A DNA stretch of 64,000 nucleotides. Source: Cenococcum geophilum 1.58. Taxonomy: Eukaryota > Ascomycota > Dothideomycetes > Gloniales > Gloniaceae. The DNA lies in NCBI GenBank assembly GCA_001692895.1, contig KV748180.1, forward strand, positions 2,722,195-2,786,194, in the 5' to 3' direction. The notes under the pieces are model-generated. The model was not told the DNA's origin and did not search any database. It saw nothing but the letters and a program-made list of their open reading frames with translations. Made by a program: the position numbers and the translations under genes. Of this stretch, positions 23,569 to 35,478 are shown piece after piece (within the stretch, counting starts at the first letter, position 1; each line of letters starts with the position of its first letter).

Positions 23569-24440
23569 AAAGTTTCTGTGTGAAATTTTCCTCTATATCC
23601 TTAGATGCGGTAATCGTTGTCCGTATAATACCGATAGCGAAATCGCTTATAACGTCTAGCTCTGTGAAGTCCTTAAGTTTGATAAGCTCTTTAATGTGCT
23701 TGGCCGCTGTTAAGGTAATTATATTATATAATGCTAAGTCGCCTATTAGGCTAAAGACATCCTTAATAATATTAGGGAACCCATTTGCAGACCAGCCGGT
23801 TCCTAGAATGTATTGGATTTTTATATTCGCAAGCTCTTTTAGCTGTGGTATATTGTAATAATCGGCAATTATATTAATATAGACGTGGCGAAGTATAATA
23901 TAGGCCGTTGTCGGCCGTATCGTTGTGTCTTTATTATCGCCACCGCTACTATTTAGTTTAGATGGCGATAAGGCATCGGCGTTGTCGAGTTACGCTACCT
24001 CTAATTCTATAGATTAAAGCTTAAGTACGGATAAATTGGATTAGCGTGCGAATATATCCCTTACCTTAGCCGAGCTTTTCCATACTTATAATATTGGATT
24101 TTTGCTCCTCCTTGCCATTATTATAGTCCCTCTTATATATAAATTGGATTATTCTCTTAACGGTACCGGAATTGAACTCGTTGATATTTATAATATTAGT
24201 CGCTACCTCCTACCCGTTAGTGAGTTCCTAGTTAGGGTCAATTTCATTAGATGTTTGGTTGGCTTTTACCTAAAAACCTCTATTATAGGCAGCTGTAAGT
24301 ACAGGAGATTAGGTGCATATAATTACTTTATAGACTTTAAACTCTAGCCCCTGGTATATAAGTTTTAAGTCGCTATATTTCTCGCTGTCTATAAGCTACG
24401 CTAAGCCGAGTAGAACATTTTTAGATAATATATTTTATTA
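23569..24440 (-). pseudogene. BTB/POZ domain protein relic
   Basis: On the minus strand from about 24.42 kb: LIDSEKYSDLKLIYQG, then FKVYKVIICT, matching the BTB entry motif (YSDLtIvc...fkVHKavlc), followed by SPVLTAAYNRGF. After about 100 codons comes VYINIIADYYNIPQLKELAN, the conserved BTB C-terminal helix, and LTAAKHIKELIKL. In-frame stops are TAA/TAG at expected Gln/Trp sites and no frameshift was needed. BTB proteins are adaptors in ubiquitin ligases or transcription. The start codon is uncertain; the end near 23569 is a TAA after NFTQKL. Confidence 0.75.
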
Positions 24441-25451
24441 GTTTTCTTTTCTAGTTCTAGTTTTAACTGCGTCTTGAGTAATATTTAAGAGTGTAATTTA
24501 GTATTAAACAGGACGATTAAAAACGAGAACTCTGCTTTATTAAATATGGCTCTAGAGCCTCTATATATATATTAAGAAGTCATTATTAGCTTTGTCTAAT
24601 CTGCGACAGATTTAGTTAATTAGTTAGAGCTTTAAATATTAATCGCTTAACTAAGGACTAATATAACTTCTAAAGTTATAGGTCGATATTTGGCTTATAT
24701 ATATGCTAAGCATTTTTTACTACCTCTCCACCCGGATAAAGCCAGTCATATGACTAGAAAAACCCCACTATTTATATCTAGTAAAAGTATGGAAAATTAC
24801 AAGGTAATAAATAAACACTATATAAACGTACGTGGCGGCTATAGGTAGAGGAGCGTATATTGCGGTAAAGGAAAAAAGGCAACTGTATTTTAGCCTAGTT
24901 AGCCTATAGGCCTTATAACTCTGCCAGTAAGCCCTAAATTTCGTAATAGTAAACGGAACCTAGGCTTAATATAGTTAGCTATTAGCAAAGCAATGTTAAA
25001 GCACCTACTTAGATTTAAGATTAAGTTAATTCTCTAAGGAATATAGGGAAGAATCCGATTAGTTCTTAGTAGGAAAGGCTTTTATGGTATAGAACCTTAA
25101 TTAAGGCTTATATTAACTTATCCTAGAAATCTCCTGTCTGTCTAGTTTAAGTAATTAATTCGACTCTTTAGGGATGCGATGCCGAGGAGGCTAGTATCTT
25201 ATGATGAAATAGGGTAATTATTATAGGCTTATGACGAAGAGAGCGATATAGAGCTACCTGTAGGATAAGCCTATTGGAACGTAAAGAGAACTGGTAAATA
25301 GAGGTAAACGCGGGGTTAGCGCACCCGGAAAGGCACTAATATAGTATCGTTATATAGGCCGACCTATTGTCATATCTATAACTTTATTGGCTATATTAGG
25401 AGAAGGTAGAAGCGGAGACTAGTGGTGTTAGCCGGTTTTATATCGCTAGCG
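24441..25451. other. decayed DNA, no gene recognised
   Basis: TA-rich sequence with scattered protein-like phrases but no frame or motif I can name. The part from about 25.15 kb may belong to a plus-strand coding relic that includes the 9-bp repeat. Confidence 0.35.
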
Positions 25452-25522
25452 GTTAATTAGGTTGATGTAGTTAATATAGTTAATATAGTTAATAGGGTTA
25501 ATAGGGTTGACGCGGTTAATAG
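25452..25522 (+). repeat. 9-bp tandem repeat, GTTAATAnn unit
   Basis: About eight units of a 9-bp word (GTTAATATA, GTTAATAGG, GTTGACGCG and similar). In one frame they read as three-residue VN-x repeats, so the array may have been coding. Confidence 0.75.
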
Positions 25523-26474
25523 CCCTACTTTAGTAAACGGCACTCCGCGTAGTAACACTAACTTTTTATTTTAACGCCACTACGTATAATAAGTCTTACC
25601 GCTAGATCTAAAGCTAGTAATATATAGGCTGTTGCTGGACATTCCAAAACTCAATGGAAGCGGTTCCTGGTAAGCAGGGATATAAGTATAGCCTCAACTC
25701 TTAGTAATAAAGATTGGCAGATACTTATATAAGAAGAAGCTAAACGACTTCGCTTATTATATTTAATACGCTTTGCTTAGTTTAAGGTTTCTATAGACAA
25801 ATAGAAGGAGCTTCTAGAGCGTTTAAACAAGCTGCTAGCGGCTGAGAGTATACCCTAGATAGCTACTAAAGTCCTTAATTAGCGTATAGCATAAGCCGTT
25901 AGGAAAGCCTATTGTTAGTTTTGTTGTATTATAGTTAGAATACTTATACTAACTTAAGTTTTAGCTTTATTAAATGTAGCGTCCAGGGAGGAAGCAAGTG
26001 AATCAATTAATTAACCCTAGGTATCGACTAAGTAATATAATCCTATAAGAGATATAGACCGGTAACCTATATATTATAGGCCCTATAAGACGTAAGAGTA
26101 GAGGGGTGTCGCTTAAAAAGGTTGTTTTAGTTTTCTAAGTAGTTTATATGTCGACTCTAGCAGTGCCCCCACTTTTAAGTCTTCTTACTTAAGGAGGCTT
26201 ATTTATACCGGACGTTATTAAAGAGATTAGGCTTTTAAAGGGTTAATGGGGAGATAAGGAGCTAGATAGAAAACGTTTATATCAATCCCTAACGTTAATA
26301 TATATGGTCATAGCTAAGGTGCGCATATAGACAATATACCTCGTTTCGCTGCTATATACCCTATAGTACCTATCTTATATACTATACGAATGATGTAAAC
26401 CGGCGATCAATATATAGGCTATAAGACGCGTCGTAGACGAAATAGCATATGCCTTACGACTTAACTCCCTCCTA
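25523..26474. other. decayed DNA, possible plus-strand coding traces
   Basis: A helical-looking frame (KDWQILI, EEAKRLRLLYLIRFA, ELLERLNKLLAAESIP) lies at about 25.71-25.86 kb. There is no recognised family and boundaries are not clear. Confidence 0.3.
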
Positions 26475-26745
26475 TTCGTTAATATAAGACGTATATCTAG
26501 CTCCTACGCATAACTAGGACCGAAACTAAGCCCCGGCATACAGCCCTATACTTTAAGCCTATTACTTAGTTTGGGGTTAAGAGGATATTAGTATAATTTA
26601 GCACTTTAGTACTTACCAGCTTAGCTATCCAAACGCCTCTATACCTGCAATGGCCTGCTAATAAATTTTTTTGTAGGCAATTAGCGTTTTGTTCTCGTTT
26701 TCTAGGTTATTTAACGCCCCCAATTTTAGACCTACGTATACTTTC
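26475..26745 (+). repeat. direct repeat copy 1 (partner 47544-47812)
   Basis: About 270 bp matching the later copy in the same orientation. Shared words include AAGCCTATTACTTAG, AGGATATTAGTATAATTTAG and CCGGAACTAAGCC-like phrases. Differences are largely transitions. Similarity stops on both sides, so it is a short dispersed repeat rather than a long duplication. Confidence 0.75.
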
Positions 26746-27010
26746 GCACAAATCTCTTTACTTTTCAATATTTTTAGTCTTTTAATTTGTCTAAGTTAAG
26801 GTCAAGAATACGGCATATGGTTAATTAAAGACAGTTATATACTCGGCTCTAAGAACACTCCCCTAGCGTTTCTAATATCCACGAAATCGTATCCCCAGCA
26901 ATGTGTTCTATGTGTAATATATAGAACGATTACCAGTCTTTATGTGTAAGTTTTTGTAGCTTTATATATTACAGCTAATCTAGCTTCTAACGCTAAAATA
27001 GAGTGAAATC

Positions 27011-27358
27011 AGTGACGACTGGAAGAAGGAATTTGAAAGACAACGCGATATTATTTACTCTTATTTTAAAGACTATAGGTTAATAACGGATAATAAAGAA
27101 GATAAGGCTTTCTAAAACCTTATTAATTACTACAACGCTTATAATAATCTAGAGAAAGTTTAATATTTAAAGGAGATGCTGCTTAACCTCGATCGGGGTA
27201 AGACTTAATAAGAGATACTTACTAAGAAAATATTATAGGAAGGATAGGAGATATTAAGATATGGAATTTAGATATACTATAGGCCTTAAGAAGCTCTTGG
27301 ATATGACTTAGTAATAATATAGCAGTGCTTAATAGATTATCTCCCCCGTTATAACTGA
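27011..27358 (+). pseudogene. C-terminal part of an unknown RIP-degraded gene
   Basis: A 116-codon frame in exact phase from SDDWKKEFERQRDIIYS to a TGA at 27356. It carries about nine TAA/TAG at places that read well as Gln or Trp, e.g. in the LDRGKT, EILTKKIL and EALGYDLVII region. It looks like a soluble helical domain. Not recognised. The 5' part is probably upstream, towards 26.75 kb. Confidence 0.5.
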
Positions 27359-27427
27359 ATGTGTAATATAACTTTTATTTATCTTTTAATTAACGCCTAG
27401 CGTGCAAATAAGATATTAATAGGTAAG

Positions 27428-27692
27428 CTAGGCGATTCTATAAGCTGGGTAATCGTGCGAGCTGGGTGATTATACGAGCTAGGTGATCGTGCGAGCTGGA
27501 TACTTATAAGAGCTGGCCGATCCTATAAGCTAAGTAATTATACAAGCTAGGTAACTGTGCAAGTATAGTGCTTATAGGAGCTAGGCAATTCTGCGAGCTA
27601 GGTAATTATACAAGCTAGGCGATTATGTAAACTAGGTGATTGTATAAGCTAGGCGATTATGCAAGCAGGGTGATTATATAAGTAGGGTGATC
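27428..27692 (+). repeat. 17-bp minisatellite, about 15.5 units
   Basis: Fifteen full 17-bp units fit exactly from 27428 to 27682 (consensus CTAGGTGATTATACAAG) plus a partial unit. Units differ mostly by transitions. The array is flanked by two copies of a roughly 22-bp phrase TTAACGCCTAGCRTGYAAAT (27390-27411 and 27709-27731). Confidence 0.9.
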
Positions 27693-29654
27693 TAACCTAG
27701 CGCCCTCTATTAACGCCTAGCATGTAAATAGGAAGCAGATATTAGGAAGATACTAAAACTATAAAAAAAAGAAATATATAAGTCCTAGATCTAAAAATAT
27801 TAAAAAAGTTCCTATATAAAGACCCCTTATATATACTTAGAGAAGTTCCTATATAAATAGCCCTATAAGCGTAGCTATAAGTCCGAGCCCTTTCGCGTAA
27901 CCTAACTACCCCTCCCTACTATACCGGAATAGATAAACAACCGCTGTGTACTATAAGCAGAGAAATAATTTAAATAAAAAGAAAACACTATAAAAAAATA
28001 TGTTTATATCCTTAAGATATAAATCTATAAGTACCGTAGTCTTAAACACGACTAATAGTTGCTAAGGTGGTATACGTCCTAGGTCTATAAGAAATTCAAA
28101 AAATCCTAGGTCATTAGCATAGATTTGCCTACTATTATCGCTTTTAAGGTAGTAAATAAATTTATCTAAGTAAAAGCATAGATTATTGTAAATGCTTTAT
28201 AGCTTACTATAAGTCAAGCAGGCAGAGACTCTAGTAGGAATAGTAAAATATTGTTTTGTTTCGCGATAGGCTAAACAAAAAAAGGCTAAAGTTTTAACCC
28301 TTTTACCAGCTTTTATTAGAAATCTTCTTTATATTTATATCCTATACTTATAGATTTAAGACTATAAAGCTAAGGCCACCGTATTTAACCGTCGCCTATA
28401 TAGCCTTATCACTTAATATCTCTTTATTGCTGTCTGCCCCTATTTCTTTATCTTTAGTGCTAAAATCATTTTCTCTGTTATATAATATCTCTGCGTCCTA
28501 TTCTTAATCCTTATTACTAAAGTTACTTTCCCAACTAGCTAACGCCTTTACGTTGCCGTTATCTCTAAAGTCGGTTTCTCTATCTATAAACGCCCACTTA
28601 CTAGCTAATAATTTAGGGACGTTGCGCTTATAGGTACTTAGGGTTATAAATACCACTTAAGAAGAAATTATAGTTAATGTTATTAGGATATAGAACAAGC
28701 CTATAGACCTCTAAGTACTGGCTACTTAGCGCTTTAAGTAAAAGATCTCCCCTAACGCAAGGCAGATTAATAGGAGTTAATTTACTACCTATATAAGGCG
28801 GAGCGCTTATAAAGGGCTTAGCTAGAATAGTAATTAAACCACCTTAAAGGCACTAATAGCTTCTTTACTATAGATAGGGGGTTAATATATGAGATTAACT
28901 GGCTAGGATAAGTTTACTGCTTAGGTAGTATCTTGCCCCGGGAAGGATAGGCGTCGGAAATAAATTATATAATGCTATTCCTACTAAGAGAGGCGTTATT
29001 AGGGGTTATTGTTAACTTCTAATTCCAGTTTATAACTTTATGTAAACGCTTCTAAACCCTACTAAGGCATACGGCGTCCGTTAGGGATCGTCAGCTATTT
29101 AAGTTTAGCAGCAGCTTAGCTAATAGCTACCCCCAACAATGCCTTACTTGTAGACTACTTTAGGCACCTATAGTTTTAGGCGCAGACAATACGTAAGCTA
29201 AGAGTAATCATAGCTACTAAATATTGTACCACAAACACTATATAAAGTGGAAAGGGGCGGCTAGTATATTTTGCCTTTCCCTTCTACCTTCTGTCCTAAC
29301 TCCGCCTTAGGAGAGAAATGGAATATAAATATTATGCTCCTAGTTCTTATATGCCATTAATTTAACTTACCTTTAAATCTGACCTCTTAACCATATATCC
29401 CTTACCATCTTTATAAGAATACTAGATATTATATATATTACCTTAACTAAGCTTAGATATATTACTAATATAACCTATAGGTCCTCAATTAGTGCTTATA
29501 AAAATATTATAATATGCTATCGCCCTAAAGATAATATACCTAATTATTAACCTACTAGAAACCTTAAATTATCTTAAAATTGCATTAATAATAAAGACAC
29601 GGTATCTGGTAGCGGGGAGGAGAAACAATTGTAGCTTTCCGACCCTATGTAGAA
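27693..29654. other. decayed DNA, no gene recognised
   Basis: TA-rich throughout. Short protein-like phrases occur on both strands but I cannot assign a family, frame or boundary. Confidence 0.35.
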
Positions 29655-31146
29655 ATAGATGCCTTATATACCTGCTTAAACACCTAATAAGGCCAATTCT
29701 TATGAAAGCGACGATAATACAAAGGGCGATATACAAGGGGATACGGTTTGGGGAGGTGTATAAAAAATATACCTCAATTATCTTAGGGGATTGGAAGGCG
29801 GCGAAACTAAGATAGACTTACCTAAGCTAATGGAGGACCATGGCGAGGCCAAAATAGACTCGCCTTAACTAAAAGAGAACTATGTTAAAGGCTTATCCCA
29901 GCAGATAAATATAGTCGTGGGTTCTAAATATATTTTGCCGGTACCTAAAGGTATATTTATAAGACACCTATATTATTTAGCAATACTAATAATTAAGTAA
30001 AGAATGGTTTAGTCCCTATATATCCATCTAAAGTGTTAACAATTTCCGATGCCAAGATTTTAAGCGGATAAGTAAAGTATCTTATATCCTAGTTACCTAC
30101 TTATTATATAATAAAGGACATAACACGTTTTCGAAACCCTAGTTATAGAGAAATCATATCTTTATACGGTCCTATCGTAGTAATATGCTAGTATCCTACC
30201 TGGGTTTTAGCGGTGGCTATACCGCAAAAGAAACTTTTATTATACTATACTAAGAATCCTTATCACCTCCGCCGTTATGCTAAGATATATAAACCGCTTA
30301 AAGATATTATAATTGAGATAGCTAAGAAGGGTAAACCGTATAAGTAAGGAGATTAACCAGGATAGTAGTAGATGCCCTCTATACCTGCTTATATAACTAA
30401 GGAGGTTAACTTTTATAAAATCGACGATAATATGGAGGGTGATATATAAGAGGATACGGAAATGTATGCTAATTACCTTAAGAGCCTAGAAGGCCGTAGC
30501 AAAACCAAAACAGTCTTACCTAAGCTAATAGAGAGCTATGGCGAGGCTAAGACAGACTCACCTCAACTAAAAGAGGTTTATATTAAAGGTTTACTAGTGC
30601 CTTTAGGTATGTTTATAAAACACCTATATATTATTTAGCAATACTAATAATTAAGCAAAGAATAGTTTAGCTAATCCTATAAACTTCCTTGGAGATATAC
30701 CTCCCCCAACTAAAGTGTTAACAATTTCCGATACTACAATTTTAGACGGACAACTAAAGTATCTCTTATTGTAGTTGCTAACTTGCTATATAATAAAGGA
30801 CTTAAAGCGTCTCCAAAACCCTGGATATAGATTAGTTGTATTTACATATAGTCCTATCGCAATAGTATCCTAGTATCCTACCTAGGTTTTACCCGCGGGT
30901 ATACCGTATAAGAGACTTATATTATACTATACTGAGAACCCGCGTTACCTCTATCGTTATGCTAGGATATACAAACCGCTTAAAGATGTTATAATAGAGA
31001 TAGCTTAAAGGGGTAAATTATATGAGTAAAGAGATTAACTAGGAGAGGCGCCAGATGATCATTTAGAAGATCTATTAATAAGAGGGACACGTAAAAGAAA
31101 GGTAGATTGTACCATAGATGGAGCCTCTAAGAAGCCAAAGAAATGA
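29655..31146 (+). pseudogene. tandemly duplicated unknown gene, RIP-degraded
   Basis: Two successive copies of about 700 bp (29655-30365 and 30366-31045), each keeping the same plus-strand frame. Both begin with an acidic segment (DDN-GDI), continue with LPKL, E-GEAK-DSP, then VLTISD, YIIKD, NP-YR, LLYYT-NP, RYA-IYKPLKD-IIEIA. Copy B ends in a basic tail (GTRKRKVD...KKPKK) and a TGA at 31144, which looks like a nuclear localisation signal. Copy A has about 40 bases that copy B lacks. The family is not recognised; I infer an internally repeated nuclear protein. Confidence 0.55.
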
Positions 31147-32450
31147 GAAATTTCTTATAAGAAAAGATTTTCGCAATTATATTTATGTTTTCTGGCGCTA
31201 AGAATTAAAGCGCTAATTAGGATTTCCTTAGCTCGGTATTGTTTTTCTATCTAGTTGCTTCTATATTAAGAGTATTTCATTATTGTTTGCATATACGTTA
31301 AATTAAAGTTAAGAACTCGCTTATAGTAAGCTTATAAGTCCTCCACCTTTATATGCTTAGTAGCGATAAGTTAGCCGCCCTGTGACTTGCTTAGTCCTCC
31401 ATAAAGAATTAAAGTTAAGGTATTAAAGTCTTTAGCGTTTTTGTAGGTAACTAGGGTACGGGTTAACTCTAAATTTCATATTAATAAGGTAGGAATGTTA
31501 AGGATAAATATAGGATATCTCTCTTAATATTGAAAATGGGATCTTATTCTAAGAACTGGATCTAATTCTAAAGACTATATCCTATCCCAATTCTAAGCTA
31601 AACGTACTAAATGTAGCCAAAAAGGTATAGCGTTAAGCCAAGCGGTTTAATGGTCTTGGAAGAGAGAAGCTATTTTTAATTATAGCTTAAGTTATAATTC
31701 CGGGAACGGAATCTAATTCTAAAACCAAGATCCTGATTTGGGTTCATAAAGTAGACCAATTAACTACTGTAAAAAGGGCGCAATCTTAAAAAAGGATCCG
31801 GTTTTAAGAACTGGATCCCGGTTACGGAAAACAGGTCGATTACGCGCTGTAAAATAGGGTTGGCTATATCTATATTTAGCATATTAGGTTTAGCTCGTTT
31901 TAGGACCAGCTATATAATCAATCGTAGGTGCTTATACAACCAACCCAATAATTAACCCGCTGTCGCCAGCTGTACCTTACCTAGCGCCTTTTAGCATCGC
32001 TGCATTAGAGCCTTACTCTATTTAAGCCTTACGCGTCACGGAATAAACTAAAAGCTGATAACCACGATTACTAATAAATGCTGCCTATAACTTTCTAATA
32101 ATACCAGAACCCTATATACGCACTATATTTTTAATCTATACAACTAAGACTACAAACGATGTTTCCTATACTTTGGGTTATTATAGCTTAGTATTTAACT
32201 AAGCCCTATAAAGCCTCGGTCTAAGCTATATTAGATTAGCTTAACTTTTCCGCACCTAATCTTTAATCCTCTGCGTGTTTACTCGCACCTTACTTCCTTC
32301 CTCACACTTTTCTCCCTAGTTATTTTCTTATTGCAAGACACTACTAACGTGTTCTCGACCTTCCTATACTTATTTAATTCTCTACTATTATACCGTCCGT
32401 TATATACTAGCCTCTTTAATCTCCCCTTCTTACTTACCTATTTGCCTGCC
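31147..32450. other. decayed intergenic DNA upstream of the FunK1 relic
   Basis: Several near copies of AAGAACTGGATC / AATTCTAA words lie at about 31.54-31.82 kb. No gene is recognised. The last few hundred bases are C/T-rich and may have been the promoter and leader of the kinase gene. Confidence 0.4.
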
Positions 32451-34889
32451 ATGCCGGCCACCCTAACATAGCTTTTATTGCGTTTGCCTACAATAGTAAA
32501 TCTCTCTAAATTAGAGATAATCAAAGCAAAACCTATTAGGGAAGGACTAAATAACTTTCGCGATTTATTTAACTTAACTTATTAGAATTTAGGTATCTTT
32601 AGCTCTTTAAACTTGTTACACCAGATAGGCGATAAAGGTAATTATTAATTAGTCTACTATAGGTCCCGTTTAACACATATAGGGCTTAAGAATCTCATTG
32701 TTAACCTTATTTTAGCATTATAAAACCTTTCTACTGCTTAACTACTCCCGTCTAGCGCTGGCCGCGGCACTCTTTATAGTGACCTTCTCCGACTCCTCCC
32801 TTCGGTTAATTCTGATAACTTTAATATTAAATAGTTCACCCCTCTTCTAAAAACAGTTCTTAATTATAAATTAGATAAGGACGTTTAGAGTAAAACTATC
32901 GCCACCGTCACAGAGCCTACGCCTCCCCCCCGACCGCTACTATTCTACATTTAAACCCCACATCTACGCAATATAAGCAGCTTCGCTAACTTGTCTAAAT
33001 ATAGAAAATACGTAGATAATATTTTAAAGGAGGAGCTAGACCCTCTTTATGTGGGGATTCCTAGCTTATACAAAGCATTTTTTAGGGAAGTGAAAGGTCT
33101 TAAAAAGGCAAGCGCCGCCGTTTTTAAGAAATGTAAGGAAGGGGATAATCCACTATACGCTAATAAGGGCGGCTAGCGTAACTAGCCTAAAAGCGTAGAG
33201 TAAGATAATGTCCTAGAGTGGTTTAATAACCTAATTAAATTATTTTTAGGCTTTATAGAGGAGTATGGGTCCGCCCTAAAGATATAACAAAAGCTCATCG
33301 CATATACTAAGCAGCCTTTATAAGGGTTTACGGCGAAGCAAAAGCTAGATATTGGTTTTGTGGATGATTTAATAGCTAGCGAAGGCTCTTAATGCCATTA
33401 GTTATATATACTTGTGCTAAGAGAGCTAAAGAGTAATTTAAATACTAATATAGCCTCGCAGGCATGGTTTGCTTTAGGGAAATATATAAGGGAAGTCTTC
33501 GCCGCTTAGGACAATTGTCGCTTTGTCCTAGGTTTTACCCTCTATAGATCTATTATATAGCTATAGGAGTATAACCAGGTAGAAGGTATCGCATTATTAC
33601 TATTTAATATTAATAAAGACGGACTACAATTTACCTCGGCGATATTAGGGTTTCTCTTAATAAATAAAGAGCAGCTCGGGTTTAACCCTACCATTTTAAT
33701 ATTAGACGGCAAATAATATATTAAGGTCGTACGCAACAATTAAACTGAGTGTCTTATCCTTAACAAACTTATAAAGCGGGCACCCTACATTACTGGTCGG
33801 GCGATAACTTACTAGAAAGCGCACCGTAAGGGTGACACCTTTAAGATACCTCTCGTTATTAAAGACTCGTGGTAGTACCTAGAGCGTAAAAAAGAAGGCG
33901 AACTGCTGCGTAAGGTAGCGGAGAAAGGAGTAATTAATATAGCCAGGTATTATTACCATGGGACTATTTATATAGGTAGATAAGATAATAACATCTTTAA
34001 TATCCGTAAGGGGCTGGATATTACTAAAGCGACAAACTATAAGCCTAAAAGCTTAATAGTACCTCTAAGCGTAGCTGGAGTGCAAGGCAGTATAAGGAAA
34101 GGCCGAAGCACTAGTAAAAAAAGGTCGTCTAGCTATACTAACGCCCTATTACCGCCTAACAAGCGCCTATATTTAAGCTCTCTAATTAAGCGCCCTATTA
34201 TGCAGAATCAGGTGCATTAATGCGTCATTACTTACGACTATAGAAAGGCTCTTTATAAGGCAAGCTCTCCGGTTGCAATGCTTACTGCGTTAAAGGGTGG
34301 CATTAAAGGATATAAGTCTTTATATACGTAGGCTGGCATCCTCTAACGTGACATTTTAATAGGCAACCTCTTAATAAATAAGGAAGACGATAATCCCTCC
34401 TAGAAGTCATTCTTAATCGATCTTAATCTTGCGATTAAAGAGAAGTAAGAAGGACCTTTGGGAGTATAGGGCAAGACCGGTATAAGAGCGTTTATAGCTA
34501 TAAGAGTGCTTCTAGGCGAGAAACACTCCTTTAGGCATGATTTGGAGTCGTTTTTTTAGGTGCTTTTCTGGATATACGTATACTATAATAGGCTAAGTAA
34601 AGATATCGGTCTAACTAAGTTTAAGCGTTGGAACTATAAGAATACTACTAAGTTGGCTAAGTTAAAATCGGGGCTAGTAAACAGGGAAGGGCATTTTCTT
34701 AACTATATAGCTAAGGCATTTATACCTTACTACCAGCCGCTAGTCCTGTGGGTTAATAAGGTATAGAAGGTAGTTTTCCTAATAGACGGGAAGTAGGAGA
34801 AGGAAAATAGGGCGCTTTATTCCTAAATAAAAGAAATTCTCTAGCAAGTATAGAAGGATCTAGAAGTGTTAGCAGAGTAGATAGAATAA
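32451..34889 (+). pseudogene. FunK1 fungal-type protein kinase, full-length frame, RIP-inactivated
   Basis: ATG at 32451 to TAA at 34887-34889 is exactly 813 codons with no frameshift but about 36 in-frame TAG/TAA. The C-terminal half carries the FunK1 kinase hallmarks: RDILIGNLLINKEDDNP (catalytic loop), SFLIDLNLAIKEK (the metal-binding Asp motif, now with Asn), GKTGIRAFIAIRVLLGEKHS, FRHDLESFF, then VLFWIYVYYN. These kinases are expanded in many mushrooms and some ascomycetes; substrates are mostly unknown. Length matches the family. It lies in the run of decayed host-type genes downstream of the DUF3435 recombinase. Confidence 0.85.
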
Positions 34890-35204
34890 CATTTCATTAT
34901 CCTATATTCTTCTACCGTATGAGTTAAAGTTTTATAGAGATTTGGGCGGCTAAGGCTAGGTAGCAGCCTTAATTAAAACGCATATAAAATAGCGTTAAGT
35001 AAGTCGCCTAGGCTAAATAAAACTTAGGAAAGCGGATAACCCAATCTTCCGCTAGATTATTAGGTCCCTACACCCCATTATCCTATATAGGCTTTATTTT
35101 TCCATAAAGCGCATAATCCACTCTCTAGCCTATTAGAAGCCGCTTTATGCCGCCTAAATAGAGGCCATAAAAGAATTAATCCCATCTTTTAACCAATCCC
35201 CTAC
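34890..35204. other. 3' flank of the FunK1 relic
   Basis: No gene seen. It passes into the 17-bp minisatellite. Confidence 0.4.
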
Positions 35205-35478
35205 TTAAATAAGTCCCCTACTTAAACAAATCCCCTACGGGAGCGATTGCCTATGTGTTTCGCCGCCCTATAGGAATTAGTCCCCTACTCTAATAAATCC
35301 CCTACAGGATTTAGTCCCTTACTTTAACAAATCCCCTATACCAATAAATCCCCCGCGCTAATAAATCCCCTACTCTAATAAATCCCCTGTGCTAATAAAT
35401 CCCCTACTTTAATAAATCCCTTACTTTAATAAATCCCCTGCGCTAACAAATCCCTTACTCTAACGAATCCCCTATAGG
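35205..35478 (+). repeat. 17-bp minisatellite, AATAAATCCCCTACTYT unit
   Basis: About 14 units. The core 35322-35478 is regular at 17 bp; the left part is interrupted by a CCCTACGGGAGCG-type insert. C-rich CCCC runs persist, as expected because CpC is not a RIP target. Related phrases spread to about 35.6 kb. Confidence 0.85.

Noticed and set aside
27428..27692. CRISPR-like array
   Set aside because: Head-to-tail 17-bp units without spacers, in a fungal genome; it is a minisatellite.
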